From NCBI GenBank assembly GCA_937949745.1, contig CALECM010000012.1:1-47339 (forward strand): DNA of 47,339 nucleotides, read 5' to 3'. Of the stretch, positions 26,549 through 34,678 are shown in pieces. The notes beneath the pieces are model-generated. The model had not been told where the DNA came from, did not search any database, and was given only the letters and a program-made list of their open reading frames with translations. Origin of the DNA: an uncultured Bacteroidales bacterium. Its GTDB lineage: Bacteria > Bacteroidota > Bacteroidia > Bacteroidales > WCHB1-69. Numbering within the stretch: the stretch's first letter is position 1; every line of letters starts with the position of its first letter. The translations under genes and the position numbers were made by a program.

Positions 26549-28297
26549 ATGAAAAATGTCTATAAGGCTTTGCCAAAGGCTGTAGGTGCCCTTATTGCAG
26601 GCATATTGATTCTGGCAACCCAAACTTTACATGCCCAGGATTTCTTAAGCAGGAATAAGATCAGCGGCGATTTCGGATTTAACGGGATGTACTATATTCC
26701 GGATTCCCTCATCGGGGCCGAAGCCGTTGCCAGTAAAGTAAGGGCCAATGCTTTCCTTAATCTGTTGTATACCAACGGAGGCTTTTCAGCAGGTGTCAGA
26801 TATGAATTTTATTCTTTTCCTTTACTGGACATGGAGAAGATCGGGTATAAAGGTCAGGGGATCACTTATTATTTCGCCGAATACCGGAATGATTTTATCC
26901 AGGTTACAGGAGGTACTTTTTATGAACAGTTCGGGAACGGACTTACCCTCAGGGCTTATGAAGACCGGCAGTTGGGTGTGGATAACAGCCTGCTGGGAGG
27001 AAGGGTCAAAGTAACTCCTTACAAGGGAATCGCCATTAAAGGTGTGTGGGGAATCGAACGGAAAAACTTTGATTTCAATTACGGCGACCGTGAAGATTAC
27101 GTAAGGGGACTTGACGGGGAGATTAATTTCGGGGATATATTTCCCGTTATGGGTGAAAAAGGGTTTTCCTTTGGTATCGGAGGCAGCTTCGTGAGCAAAT
27201 ATGAGAAATCCACCCGTGATTATAATTTTGTATTTGATCCGGTTAATGATACGGTTCAGCATACAGGGGTTATTCCTGCCGATAAGATACCGCAGAATGT
27301 GGCGACTTGGGCGGCCAGGATGAATTTCGGTTATAAAGGTTTCCGTCTCGAGGGTGAATATGCGTATAAAATGAATGATCCGAATGCTTCCAATGAATTT
27401 ATCTATAAGAACGGGGAAGCGTTATTCCTTTCCGCGACCTATTCCATGAAAGGGCTGGGCGTTTCCGCTTCCTTTATCCGCGCGGATAATATGGATTTCC
27501 GTTCCCAACGTATGGTGAAAGAAAATTCGTTATTGAATATTAATTATATCCCGGCTATCAACAGGCAATACTCTTATCAGCTTTTAGGAAACTACTCTTA
27601 TGCAAGCCAGCCTAACGGACAGATAGGCGCGCAGGTTCAGGTGAATTATCAGATTCCCAGGAGGACCAAGATCGGCGGCAGATACGGAACGGATATTACA
27701 TTTAATTATTCCCGTTTCCATAACATAAGGCGTGATCTTGACAGCGTAGCTATCGAAAATAATAATATTACGGGAACAGAAGGCTACCGTTCCCCGTTTT
27801 TTAAATTCGGTCCCGACCTGCTTTACCAGGATATCGGAATAGAGATAAGCAGAAGGGTGCATAAAGATTGGAAAGTGATCCTGGCATATAATTATATCAC
27901 TTACAATCTTTGGTTATTGCAGGGACACGAAGATATGATGCGGGGTCATAATGTGGCCGTAGATCTTACTTATAAGATCAATAATAAACACGCGCTTCGA
28001 CTTGAAGCACAACATCTGGCGACTAAAGATGATTTCGGCAACTGGATATATGCGATGCTGGAATATTCTATCAGTCCCAATTGGTTCATTACCATAGCCG
28101 ACCAGTGGAATTACGGCAACGAAGAGGTCGCCAAAAGAATTCATTATTATAATATCTCCGCGGCTTATGTATTAGGAACTACCCGTATTGCCATGAACTT
28201 CGGTAAAACCCGTGAAGGAATTCTTTGTATAGGCGGCGTATGCCGTGCCGTACCTGCTTCTTATGGTTTAGGTTTATCCGTTACCACCTCATTTTAA
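26549..28297 (+). CDS. DUF6029-type outer membrane beta-barrel protein
   Basis: This is a 582-residue exported protein with a signal peptide ending near the HAQ at 28-30. The body is an even series of aromatic-rich amphipathic strands (for example GVRYEFYSFPLL, YYFAEYRNDFI, FRLEGEYAYKM) and the final strand ends in aromatic SVTTSF, as expected for a barrel inserted by BAM. It resembles the uncharacterised DUF6029 family of Bacteroidota. The close link to TlpA upstream and Omp28 downstream suggests a joint role at the outer membrane. No transport or enzymatic function can be read. Confidence 0.75.
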   Translation: MKNVYKALPKAVGALIAGILILATQTLHAQDFLSRNKISGDFGFNGMYYIPDSLIGAEAVASKVRANAFLNLLYTNGGFSAGVRYEFYSFPLLDMEKIGYKGQGITYYFAEYRNDFIQVTGGTFYEQFGNGLTLRAYEDRQLGVDNSLLGGRVKVTPYKGIAIKGVWGIERKNFDFNYGDREDYVRGLDGEINFGDIFPVMGEKGFSFGIGGSFVSKYEKSTRDYNFVFDPVNDTVQHTGVIPADKIPQNVATWAARMNFGYKGFRLEGEYAYKMNDPNASNEFIYKNGEALFLSATYSMKGLGVSASFIRADNMDFRSQRMVKENSLLNINYIPAINRQYSYQLLGNYSYASQPNGQIGAQVQVNYQIPRRTKIGGRYGTDITFNYSRFHNIRRDLDSVAIENNNITGTEGYRSPFFKFGPDLLYQDIGIEISRRVHKDWKVILAYNYITYNLWLLQGHEDMMRGHNVAVDLTYKINNKHALRLEAQHLATKDDFGNWIYAMLEYSISPNWFITIADQWNYGNEEVAKRIHYYNISAAYVLGTTRIAMNFGKTREGILCIGGVCRAVPASYGLGLSVTTSF

Positions 28298-28316
28298 TTA
28301 AATCAGGAAGATAAAA

Positions 28317-29183
28317 ATGAAAAAGATACTTTATTTACTCGGCATCATAACCATCCTGGTGATTGCCTGCGATAAAATCGAAGGGCCCTATTACCGGGAC
28401 GACAGTTCGATCGTAATTCCTCCGGATGTGGAATTCCCTCCGCTGGATCCCAGTACAGTGATCCGGAAAATCTTAGTGGAAGAATATACCGGTCACTATT
28501 GCACTAATTGTCCCCTTGGTCATGAAATATTGGAAAGAATGGTAACCGATTTCGGCGAGAATATAGTTCCCGTGGGAATCCATGCCGGTACTCTGGCTTC
28601 TCCGCGCCCGGGCTTATATAAATATAATTTTATTACGGAAACCGGAGCCCTGCTATCTACCGATTTTGTAGTGGACGGTATACCGAAAGCCATTATCAAC
28701 CGTACCCGTTTTGACGGCAGCTGGCTTGTTGATAAAGAATTGTGGCCGAACAGGGTGACAGAATTACAATCCGGTTTTACGGATGTCTATGCCGGTATTC
28801 AGATTGTGAATAAGTTTGATGAAGGTAAAAATATTTTGAATACTTACGTGAAAACCACCATGCTGGAAGATTATGATGAAGAACTGCAACTTTCGGTTTT
28901 CCTGTTGGAAGATCACGTGATTTCCCCGCAAAAGCAACCGGATAACAGTAACGACACGAATTATAATCACAAACATGTATTGCGGCTTGGAGTGAATGGA
29001 ACATACGGAAGTACGCTATCTTCCACCGGTTATCTGGAAAAGGATTCTGCTTATACCGTTGGATATGCGATTGATTTTAAGGATAAAGACTGGAATATAC
29101 GGAATACCAGCATCGTGGCATTCCTCCACAATCCGGTCACCCGCGAAGTATTACAGGTGGAAACTAAAAAAAGCATTGAGTAA
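28317..29183 (+). CDS. Omp28-related lipoprotein with thioredoxin-like CxxC
   Basis: This 288-residue lipoprotein has a signal peptide with a lipobox ending VIAC (C18), so it is anchored to a membrane, most likely the outer membrane. An EEYTGHYCTNCPLGHEIL segment (about 54-71) carries a thioredoxin-like CTNC and matches the Omp28 family, first described as an outer-membrane lipoprotein of Porphyromonas. The rest has a beta-rich C-terminal domain. It is 19 bases after the DUF6029 gene. Its last four codons form the left arm of a terminator. A redox or assembly role with the TlpA-like protein is plausible but not shown. Confidence 0.88.
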   Translation: MKKILYLLGIITILVIACDKIEGPYYRDDSSIVIPPDVEFPPLDPSTVIRKILVEEYTGHYCTNCPLGHEILERMVTDFGENIVPVGIHAGTLASPRPGLYKYNFITETGALLSTDFVVDGIPKAIINRTRFDGSWLVDKELWPNRVTELQSGFTDVYAGIQIVNKFDEGKNILNTYVKTTMLEDYDEELQLSVFLLEDHVISPQKQPDNSNDTNYNHKHVLRLGVNGTYGSTLSSTGYLEKDSAYTVGYAIDFKDKDWNIRNTSIVAFLHNPVTREVLQVETKKSIE

Positions 29184-29199
29184 CCTCAATGCTTTTTTT
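29166..29199. terminator. Bidirectional intrinsic terminator using the gene's last codons
   Basis: AAGCATTGAG (29171-29180) pairs exactly with CTCAATGCTT (29185-29194) around the loop TAAC. A-rich sequence precedes and a seven-T run follows, so it works on both strands. The loop contains the TAA stop of the Omp28 gene, and the convergent gene ends 20 bases away at 29219. Confidence 0.85.
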
Positions 29200-29218
29200 A
29201 TATTAAGATCAAATTCTT

Positions 29219-29761
29219 TTAGGATTTACTTCCAACGAAATAATCTTCTTTGTTATCGAACAGCACATTAAAACTGGTCATACTGCCGTATATGCGGGTA
29301 ATATATTGTTGCAGGTTTACTTTATCTTCATCGTTCAGTTTGGTATTACTGTTAATATTCTGTTCCAGAACACGCAACCGGTCACGCATCATGACGATCT
29401 TATGGAAGAAAGTCTCGATCGGAATTTCTTTCGGCTTAAGGTCAGGATTGGCAGGCTGTAAGATCATGTTTCCACCGATCCATTTATCCCCCAGTTCTAC
29501 TTTATTTTCTATGCCGTTATATTTTTCCAGTATATAAGTCAATACTTTTTCAAATTCTTTGATATTAAGTTTGGGACGACGATCCTCTTCCGCGGATTCG
29601 TTTTCCTCGATGATATCAAATTCGGCATTCAATTTGGTGAACTCTATTTCACCTCCTCTCACAAATATCACTTTGTAAGTCAGCGGAGCATTTTTACTGA
29701 TAATCCCTTCGCCATATTTAGGATGGTCAATCCGGGTTCCGACATTAAGATCTTTTTCCAT
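29219..29761 (-). CDS. Hypothetical protein with an N-terminal Tudor/SH3-like (UvrD-C or CarD-like) domain
   Basis: The protein has 180 residues and no signal peptide, so it is likely cytosolic. Residues about 5-50 (GTRIDHPKYGEGIISKN, a YKVIFVRGG strand, then the FTKLNAEFDII end) resemble the small beta-barrel found at the C-terminus of UvrD-type helicases and in CarD, which bind RNA polymerase. The rest is helical and charged, with an EEDRRPKLNIKEFEKVLTYI stretch and a late coiled-coil-like part near 125-155. I do not recognise the family. It is convergent with the Omp28 gene, sharing its terminator, and may be transcribed alone from the -7 box at 29793. Confidence 0.65.
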   Translation of the reverse strand: MEKDLNVGTRIDHPKYGEGIISKNAPLTYKVIFVRGGEIEFTKLNAEFDIIEENESAEEDRRPKLNIKEFEKVLTYILEKYNGIENKVELGDKWIGGNMILQPANPDLKPKEIPIETFFHKIVMMRDRLRVLEQNINSNTKLNDEDKVNLQQYITRIYGSMTSFNVLFDNKEDYFVGSKS

Positions 29762-29792
29762 ATGCTATAATTTATTTGGTATATGAATGGCA

Positions 29793-29800
29793 CAAAAATA
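29793..29800 (-). promoter_or_regulatory. Putative -7 box of the 29219 gene
   Basis: On the minus strand this reads TATTTTTG, matching TAnnTTTG, 32 bases upstream of the ATG at 29761. Confidence 0.45.
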
Positions 29801-29942
29801 ATATTTTTTGGTATTTGATTACTTTTAAACGTAAAAAATGGAAATAAGTTGAAAATCGTACTTTTTCCTTTTTTCATTGTAATCAATAAGCCATGATAAA
29901 GCCGTATGATACACTTCCCCGTTTCTTTTGCATACTTAATCA

Positions 29943-29967
29943 AAAAGCCGGTTTGAGACCAGCTTTT
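29943..29967 (-). terminator. Intrinsic terminator of the bcd-etfB-etfA operon
   Basis: Read on the minus strand, AAAAGCTGGT pairs with ACCGGCTTTT over ten positions, one of them a U-G wobble, around a five-base CTCAA loop, and the arm ends in a T run. It lies 30 bases beyond the etfA stop. On the plus strand the same wobble pair becomes a C-A mismatch, so the minus strand is the functional direction. Confidence 0.75.
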
Positions 29968-29996
29968 ATTTTTTATGGATATTAAATTACCGATGG

Positions 29997-31004
29997 TTAA
30001 CGTTTAGCCAATTCGTTTGACAAACGTTCCGTAAGTAAAGGAATAATCTTATTCACGTCTCCAACGATGCCAAGATCCGCTATATTGAAAATAGGCGCAT
30101 GTTTGTCTTTGTTGATGGCGATGATATAGTTGGATTCTTCCATTCCGGCGAGATGCTGTATTGCTCCTGAAATACCCGCGGCGATATAAAGGTCGGGACG
30201 TACCGTTTTGCCGGTTTGTCCTACCTGGCGGTCATGAGTGATAATGCCTGCATCCACCACAGCCCTGGAAGCGGAAACTTCGGCTTTTAAAACCTCGGCT
30301 AAGGAGTTTAACTGATCGAAACCATTCTGGTTTCCGACACCCCTTCCGCCGGAGATCAATATTTTTGCTTCGGTGATATCGATCTTATTTCTCTCTTCTT
30401 TTACATTTTCCACAAGTCTTACTTTGAACCTGGTATTGTCGAATTGAGCTTTGAAATTGATGATCTCACCTTGTCTGCCGGGTACCGGGTCTATTTTTTG
30501 CATCACGCCGGGACGTACGGTCGACATTTGCGGGCGATATTCCTCGCAGGTGATCGTAGCCATCAGATTACCACCGAATGCGGGGCGTGTCATCCAGAAT
30601 TCCCGGTTTTCGGCAATTTCGAGTTTGGTGCAATCGGCCGTCAATCCGGTTTCCAGCCGTGCCGATAATCTCGGGGCCAGATCCCGGCCGATCGTAGTTG
30701 CCCCGAAAAGCATGATGGCGGGTTTATACTGGGTAATGACCTGATCAATCGCCTGGGTGTACGGCTCCGTCAAATAATCTTTTAATTCGGGAGCATCAAT
30801 ACAGATTACTTCATCGGCTCCGTATTCGATCAATGATTGCGCCTGGGAAGTAATATTATCGCCGGGGAAAACAGCTACGACCTTCTCTTCCAGAATACGG
30901 GCCAGTTCCGTCGCTTTTCCTAATAATTCCAAAGCAACCGGCTGGATCACGTTCTCCCTTTGTTCAATAAATACGAATATATTTTTATATTGTGACTTAT
31001 CCAT
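29997..31004 (-). CDS. etfA: Electron transfer flavoprotein, alpha subunit
   Basis: EtfA carries the shuttling FAD that passes electrons to or from an acyl-CoA dehydrogenase. The 335-residue protein has the N-terminal Etf fold (about 5-180) and the C-terminal FAD domain, where SGGRGVGNQNGFDQL, VDAGIITHDRQVGQTGKTVRP, AAGISGAIQHLAGM and NKDKHAPIFNIADLGIVGD are the canonical Etf alpha motifs. It is the last gene of the bcd-etfB-etfA operon, 20 bases after etfB. The order and pairing match butyryl-CoA dehydrogenase loci of fermentative anaerobes. Confidence 0.95.
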   Translation of the reverse strand: MDKSQYKNIFVFIEQRENVIQPVALELLGKATELARILEEKVVAVFPGDNITSQAQSLIEYGADEVICIDAPELKDYLTEPYTQAIDQVITQYKPAIMLFGATTIGRDLAPRLSARLETGLTADCTKLEIAENREFWMTRPAFGGNLMATITCEEYRPQMSTVRPGVMQKIDPVPGRQGEIINFKAQFDNTRFKVRLVENVKEERNKIDITEAKILISGGRGVGNQNGFDQLNSLAEVLKAEVSASRAVVDAGIITHDRQVGQTGKTVRPDLYIAAGISGAIQHLAGMEESNYIIAINKDKHAPIFNIADLGIVGDVNKIIPLLTERLSNELAKR

Positions 31005-31023
31005 TTCAGTGATTTTTGGCTAA

Positions 31024-31806
31024 TTAAATAATAAATTTCTCTCTGAGCTTATTGACCATAATGCTCACGGCTTCTTCCGGCTCCACTTCAAAGATTTCTC
31101 CGGATGCTTTGGTTCCTTTGGAAAACGCTTTTTTAACCCGGGTAGGAGACCCTTTCAATCCCAGTTTCTCAGGATCGGCATCTATCCGGTCAGCTCCCCA
31201 TATTTCCACTTCCTTGTCATAAGCTTCCACAATACCCGCCACGTTCATATATCTCGCTTTTTTTGCGGATGCCAGTACGGTTACCAGGCACGGTGCTTCC
31301 ACTTCCAGAATCTGGTATCCTTCTTCCGTCTCTTTCTTGATAGTAAATAGTTTATTACCGTCAAATTTGAGATCTGCCAGGTAAGAGATCTGCGGTAACC
31401 GGAGATGCTCGGCAATTTGCGGACCTACCTGGGCGGTGTCGCCGTCGATGGCCTGTCTTCCTGTAATGATAAGGTCATATTCCAGTGTCTTCAAAGCGGC
31501 GGCTATAGCATGGGAAGTTGCGAGCGTATCCGCTCCTGCGAATTTTTTGTCCGTTAAAAGAATAGCCCTGTCCACACCCATGGCGAAAGCTTCGCGTAAA
31601 ATGGCATCGGCCTGCGTCGGTCCCATCGTGATGACCGTAACATGGGCATTATACTGGTCTTTAAGTTGAAGGGCCACTTCCAATCCTCCTTTGTCGTCAG
31701 GATTCATGATGCTCTCAACGCCGTCCCGGATCATAGTTCCGGTAACCGGATCTATTTTTATTTCATTGGTATCGGGAACCTGTTTTATACATACTATAAT
31801 TTTCAT
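31024..31806 (-). CDS. etfB: Electron transfer flavoprotein, beta subunit (bifurcating type by motif)
   Basis: EtfB pairs with EtfA. The 260-residue protein begins CIKQVPDTNEIKID and contains GRQAIDGDTAQVGP at 116-129. In bifurcating Etf proteins this segment binds a second FAD in place of AMP, and non-bifurcating Etf proteins have a different sequence. NADH oxidation could therefore drive both crotonyl-CoA and ferredoxin reduction with the neighbouring dehydrogenase. It lies 13 bases after bcd and 20 before etfA. The bifurcating call is inferred from the motif only. Confidence 0.93.
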   Translation of the reverse strand: MKIIVCIKQVPDTNEIKIDPVTGTMIRDGVESIMNPDDKGGLEVALQLKDQYNAHVTVITMGPTQADAILREAFAMGVDRAILLTDKKFAGADTLATSHAIAAALKTLEYDLIITGRQAIDGDTAQVGPQIAEHLRLPQISYLADLKFDGNKLFTIKKETEEGYQILEVEAPCLVTVLASAKKARYMNVAGIVEAYDKEVEIWGADRIDADPEKLGLKGSPTRVKKAFSKGTKASGEIFEVEPEEAVSIMVNKLREKFII

Positions 31807-31819
31807 AATCCTCTAATTT

Positions 31820-32959
31820 TTATTTAAACATTTTTCCGGCGATAACCATTCTCTGTACTTCTGAAGTACCTTCATAGATTTCAGTAATTTTCGCGTCCCT
31901 CATCATTCTTTCCACCGGATATTCCCGGGTGTATCCGTATCCTCCGTGGAACTGGACTGCCTTCACAGTCACCTCCATAGCGGTTTCGGCGGCAAATAAT
32001 TTACACATGGCTGCATCGACGGAGTAGGGGAGACCGGCGTCTTTTTTAAAGGCGGCCGAGCGTACCAGCAAACGGGCCGCTTCTACTTTTGTATAGAGGT
32101 CAGCCATTTGAAATTGTGTGTTCTGGAAAGCTGAAATGGACCTGCCGAACTGTTTCCTTTCTTTCGTATAACGTACGGTTTCATCGATTGCACCCTGTGC
32201 TATTCCCAACGCCTGGGCTGCAATTCCTATGCGGCCTCCGTCAAGAGTCTTCATGGCTACGCCGAAACCTTTACCTACTTTCCCCAACAGGTTTTCTTTC
32301 GGAATAGCGCAATTCTCAAATATAAGTTCGCATGTAGAAGATCCCCGGATACCCAACTTCTTTTCTTTTTTACCTATGGTAAAACCGGGAGTTCCTTTTT
32401 CCACGATAAAAGCGGATATGCCTTTCGTTCCCTGCGATTTATCCGTCATGGCGATAATAATATATACATGAGCATAACCCGCATTGGTGATAAAGATCTT
32501 GGAACCGTTCAGTATCCATTTGTCACCGGCATCTGTCGCTACGGTTTGTTGCATGGCCGCATCGGTTCCGGCATTCGGTTCGGTCAGCCCGAAAGCGCCG
32601 ATCCATTCTCCGGAGCAAAGTTTAGGGAGATATTTCATTTTTTGTTCCTGGGTGCCATTTTCCAGGATAGGCGCAACGCATAAAGAAGTATGCGCGGAAA
32701 CAACCACACCGGTCGTCGCGCAAGCCCTTGAGAGCTCCTCTACAGCCATACTGTAAAGTATATTGTTGCCGCCCTGACCGCCGTATTCTTTCGGAACCGG
32801 GATTCCCATAATTCCGATTTTCCCCATTTTTTCCACCGTTTCAACGGGAAACCTTTCTTCCTCGTCGATTTCGGCTGCTATAGGAGCTACTTCATTGGCG
32901 GTGAAATCTCTGATCATCTGGAGAAAAAGCTTTTCTCTGTCAGTTAAATTAAAGTCCAT
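31820..32959 (-). CDS. bcd: Short-chain acyl-CoA dehydrogenase, probably butyryl-CoA dehydrogenase
   Basis: This FAD enzyme of 379 residues interconverts crotonyl-CoA and butyryl-CoA. Seen are AFGLTEPNAGTDA (FAD and substrate binding), FITNAGYAHVYII, LGIRGSSTCEL, the ERKQFGRSI segment and the catalytic glutamate at E363 in IYEGTSEVQR, placed as in short-chain dehydrogenases. Being first in an operon with etfB and etfA, it is most likely the reductive, butyrate-forming enzyme rather than a beta-oxidation dehydrogenase. A -7 box lies 45 bases upstream. Confidence 0.93.
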   Translation of the reverse strand: MDFNLTDREKLFLQMIRDFTANEVAPIAAEIDEEERFPVETVEKMGKIGIMGIPVPKEYGGQGGNNILYSMAVEELSRACATTGVVVSAHTSLCVAPILENGTQEQKMKYLPKLCSGEWIGAFGLTEPNAGTDAAMQQTVATDAGDKWILNGSKIFITNAGYAHVYIIIAMTDKSQGTKGISAFIVEKGTPGFTIGKKEKKLGIRGSSTCELIFENCAIPKENLLGKVGKGFGVAMKTLDGGRIGIAAQALGIAQGAIDETVRYTKERKQFGRSISAFQNTQFQMADLYTKVEAARLLVRSAAFKKDAGLPYSVDAAMCKLFAAETAMEVTVKAVQFHGGYGYTREYPVERMMRDAKITEIYEGTSEVQRMVIAGKMFK

Positions 32960-33003
32960 TGTATTGTTTATTTATTTTTATCTTGATTTATAGATCGAGA
33001 CGG

Positions 33004-33011
33004 CAAATATA
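33004..33011 (-). promoter_or_regulatory. Putative -7 box of the bcd-etfB-etfA operon
   Basis: On the minus strand this reads TATATTTG, matching TAnnTTTG, 45 bases upstream of bcd. It allows bcd-etf to be transcribed separately from the thiolase operon upstream. Confidence 0.5.
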
Positions 33012-33028
33012 AAGAAAAAAATCTTTAT

Positions 33029-33481
33029 TTAAAACTCAATGGAACAATTAATCCACTCCTCATCAAAAGAAGCCTTATATTTCCGATAAAAATTGATCGC
33101 GGGCTCATTCCATTCCAGTACCTGCCATATCATACCGTTCAATTTCCGTTCTTTTCCCTCTCTGATAAGATGGTCGAATAATAAAGCTCCTATTCCTTCC
33201 CTTCTCACGGAGGGTTCGACATAAATATCTTCCAGGTACATTCTTTGTCCTTTCCAGGTACTGTAACGGATATAATAAAGGGCAAAACCCCGGATGACAC
33301 CGTCTGTTTCCGCTACAAAAGCCCACCATACAGGATTGGCTCCGAAGCCACTCTCTTCGAAATGGGATAGTGAAACGGTTACTTCATCAGGGGCTTTTTC
33401 ATATAAAGCCAGTTCTTTGATCAGCTTTAACAAGCGCGGACAGTCGGTTTTAAGCGCTTTCCGGATAGTAATTTCAGCCAT
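33029..33481 (-). CDS. GNAT acetyltransferase, SSAT/thialysine acetyltransferase-like
   Basis: This 150-residue cytosolic acetyltransferase resembles spermidine/spermine and thialysine N-acetyltransferases. The N-terminal LIKELALYEKAPDEV is characteristic of that branch, LEDIYVEPSVRREGIGALLF supplies the acetyl-CoA pyrophosphate loop, and WNEPAINFYRKYKA is the usual C-terminal block. Known members acetylate a primary amine on polyamines or the lysine analogue thialysine. It follows the FabG-like gene by seven bases, so it belongs to the thiolase operon. A link to lysine-like amines would be attractive in this setting but is only inferred. Confidence 0.85.
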   Translation of the reverse strand: MAEITIRKALKTDCPRLLKLIKELALYEKAPDEVTVSLSHFEESGFGANPVWWAFVAETDGVIRGFALYYIRYSTWKGQRMYLEDIYVEPSVRREGIGALLFDHLIREGKERKLNGMIWQVLEWNEPAINFYRKYKASFDEEWINCSIEF

Positions 33482-33488
33482 GGCTAAT

Positions 33489-34217
33489 TTATACGGTCAT
33501 TCCACCATCCACACTTAAGGTATGGCCGTTAATATAGGAAGCTTCATCGGAAGCAAGGAAAGCGTAAACATTGGCAATTTCTTCCGGGTTACCCAGGCGA
33601 CCGACCGGAATTTTCGCCCTCATGCCGTCCAAAACGTTTTCCGGCATGGCGGCCACCATCTCGGTAGCGATAAATCCGGGTGCAACGGCATTCGCCGTGA
33701 TGCCTTTACGTCCCAATTCCCTCGCCCATGTTTTGGTCATGCCGATGATACCGGCTTTCGTAGCGACGTAATTGGTCTGACCGAAGTTACCATATACGCC
33801 TACTACCGAAGATGCGCTGATAATACGGCCCCAGTTATTTGCGAGCATATATTCACTTACTATTTTCGTACAATAAAATACACCTGTCAGATTAACATCA
33901 ATCACCTGCTGCCATTGTTCGGGAGTCATTTTCTTTAGTGTACTGTCACGGGTAATTCCGGCATTGTTGATCAGGATATCGATGCGTCCGAATTGGTCAT
34001 TGACTGCTTTGGCGGCTGCTTCGATTTCCCCGTAATTAGCGGTATTCACTTTCATGAAAACTCCTTGTAGTTTTTCCGCCAGGGCTTTTCCTTTATTCTC
34101 ATCGAGATCCCAAATAATGACTTTGGCACCTTCTTCGGCAAATTTAACGGCTGTTGCAGCGCCTATTCCGGCTGAGCCACCGGTAACGATGGCTACTTTA
34201 TTTTCTAATCTTTTCAT
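33489..34217 (-). CDS. SDR-family 3-oxoacyl reductase (FabG/PhaB-like)
   Basis: This 242-residue short-chain dehydrogenase reduces a 3-oxoacyl thioester to the (R)-3-hydroxy form. It shows the cofactor motif GGSAGIGAA (13-21), NNAG (84-87), the S137-Y150-K154 catalytic set in the GQTNYVATKAG block, and a C-terminal GHTLSVDGGM. The sequence suits either the ACP-linked FabG or the CoA-linked acetoacetyl-CoA reductase PhaB. Its place between the MaoC-type hydratase and the GNAT, downstream of thiolase, favours acetoacetyl-CoA. The 43-base gap after the hydratase is the largest in this operon. Confidence 0.85.
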   Translation of the reverse strand: MKRLENKVAIVTGGSAGIGAATAVKFAEEGAKVIIWDLDENKGKALAEKLQGVFMKVNTANYGEIEAAAKAVNDQFGRIDILINNAGITRDSTLKKMTPEQWQQVIDVNLTGVFYCTKIVSEYMLANNWGRIISASSVVGVYGNFGQTNYVATKAGIIGMTKTWARELGRKGITANAVAPGFIATEMVAAMPENVLDGMRAKIPVGRLGNPEEIANVYAFLASDEASYINGHTLSVDGGMTV

Positions 34218-34260
34218 TTTTATTGTTTTACGAATTTTACTTTATCCAAAACTTTAACTG

Positions 34261-34668
34261 CTAAAATCTTTCCGTATGCATTAGTTTGGCTTGTCCGGTG
34301 ATGATAAGTTTACCTTCCGGATCTTCAAGGGTACACTGGATTACGCCTCTGTGTTTCTCTTCGTTAACTTCCATAACTTCGAATTTGGCGGTGTATTCTA
34401 TTTCTACAAAAGCAGGAGCCCTGAAAAAAAGATCCTGGAACATGTAGATGGTCCCTTCTCCGGGCCATTGGGTACCGAAGACTTTTGAAAAAACGGAAGC
34501 GGCGAAAATACCGTGTATGATCGGTTTCCCGAAAGCCGTTGCGGCGGCATAACCGGCGTTGGTGTGTATCGGATTGCGGTCGCCTGAAATTTCGGCAAAT
34601 TGATTTACCTGATCCTGTGTAAATTTTACTTTTTCAGAGAATGTATCTCCTGTTTTTATTTTGTTCAT
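34261..34668 (-). CDS. MaoC-like (R)-specific enoyl-CoA hydratase (PhaJ type)
   Basis: This 135-residue hotdog protein carries the hydratase-2 motif with D30 and H35 (SGDRNPIHTNAGY), followed by TAFGKPIIHG, the catalytic signature of PhaJ-type enzymes that interconvert (R)-3-hydroxyacyl-CoA and trans-2-enoyl-CoA. It lies between thiolase (10-base gap) and the FabG-like reductase, so it likely turns (R)-3-hydroxybutyryl-CoA into crotonyl-CoA. I considered 3-aminobutyryl-CoA ammonia-lyase (Kal), also a hotdog protein of similar size and expected in lysine fermentation, but the intact hydratase motif fits better. Confidence 0.85.
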   Translation of the reverse strand: MNKIKTGDTFSEKVKFTQDQVNQFAEISGDRNPIHTNAGYAAATAFGKPIIHGIFAASVFSKVFGTQWPGEGTIYMFQDLFFRAPAFVEIEYTAKFEVMEVNEEKHRGVIQCTLEDPEGKLIITGQAKLMHTERF

Positions 34669-34678
34669 AATTATCTCT

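Noticed and set aside
29997..31806. FixAB-type Etf for nitrogen fixation
   Set aside because: The adjacent acyl-CoA dehydrogenase and the absence of fixC, fixX or nif genes fit a Bcd-Etf system.
34261..34668. 3-aminobutyryl-CoA ammonia-lyase (Kal)
   Set aside because: Size and fold would fit lysine fermentation, but the D30/H35 hydratase motif and the FGKPIIHG block point to a PhaJ-type hydratase.
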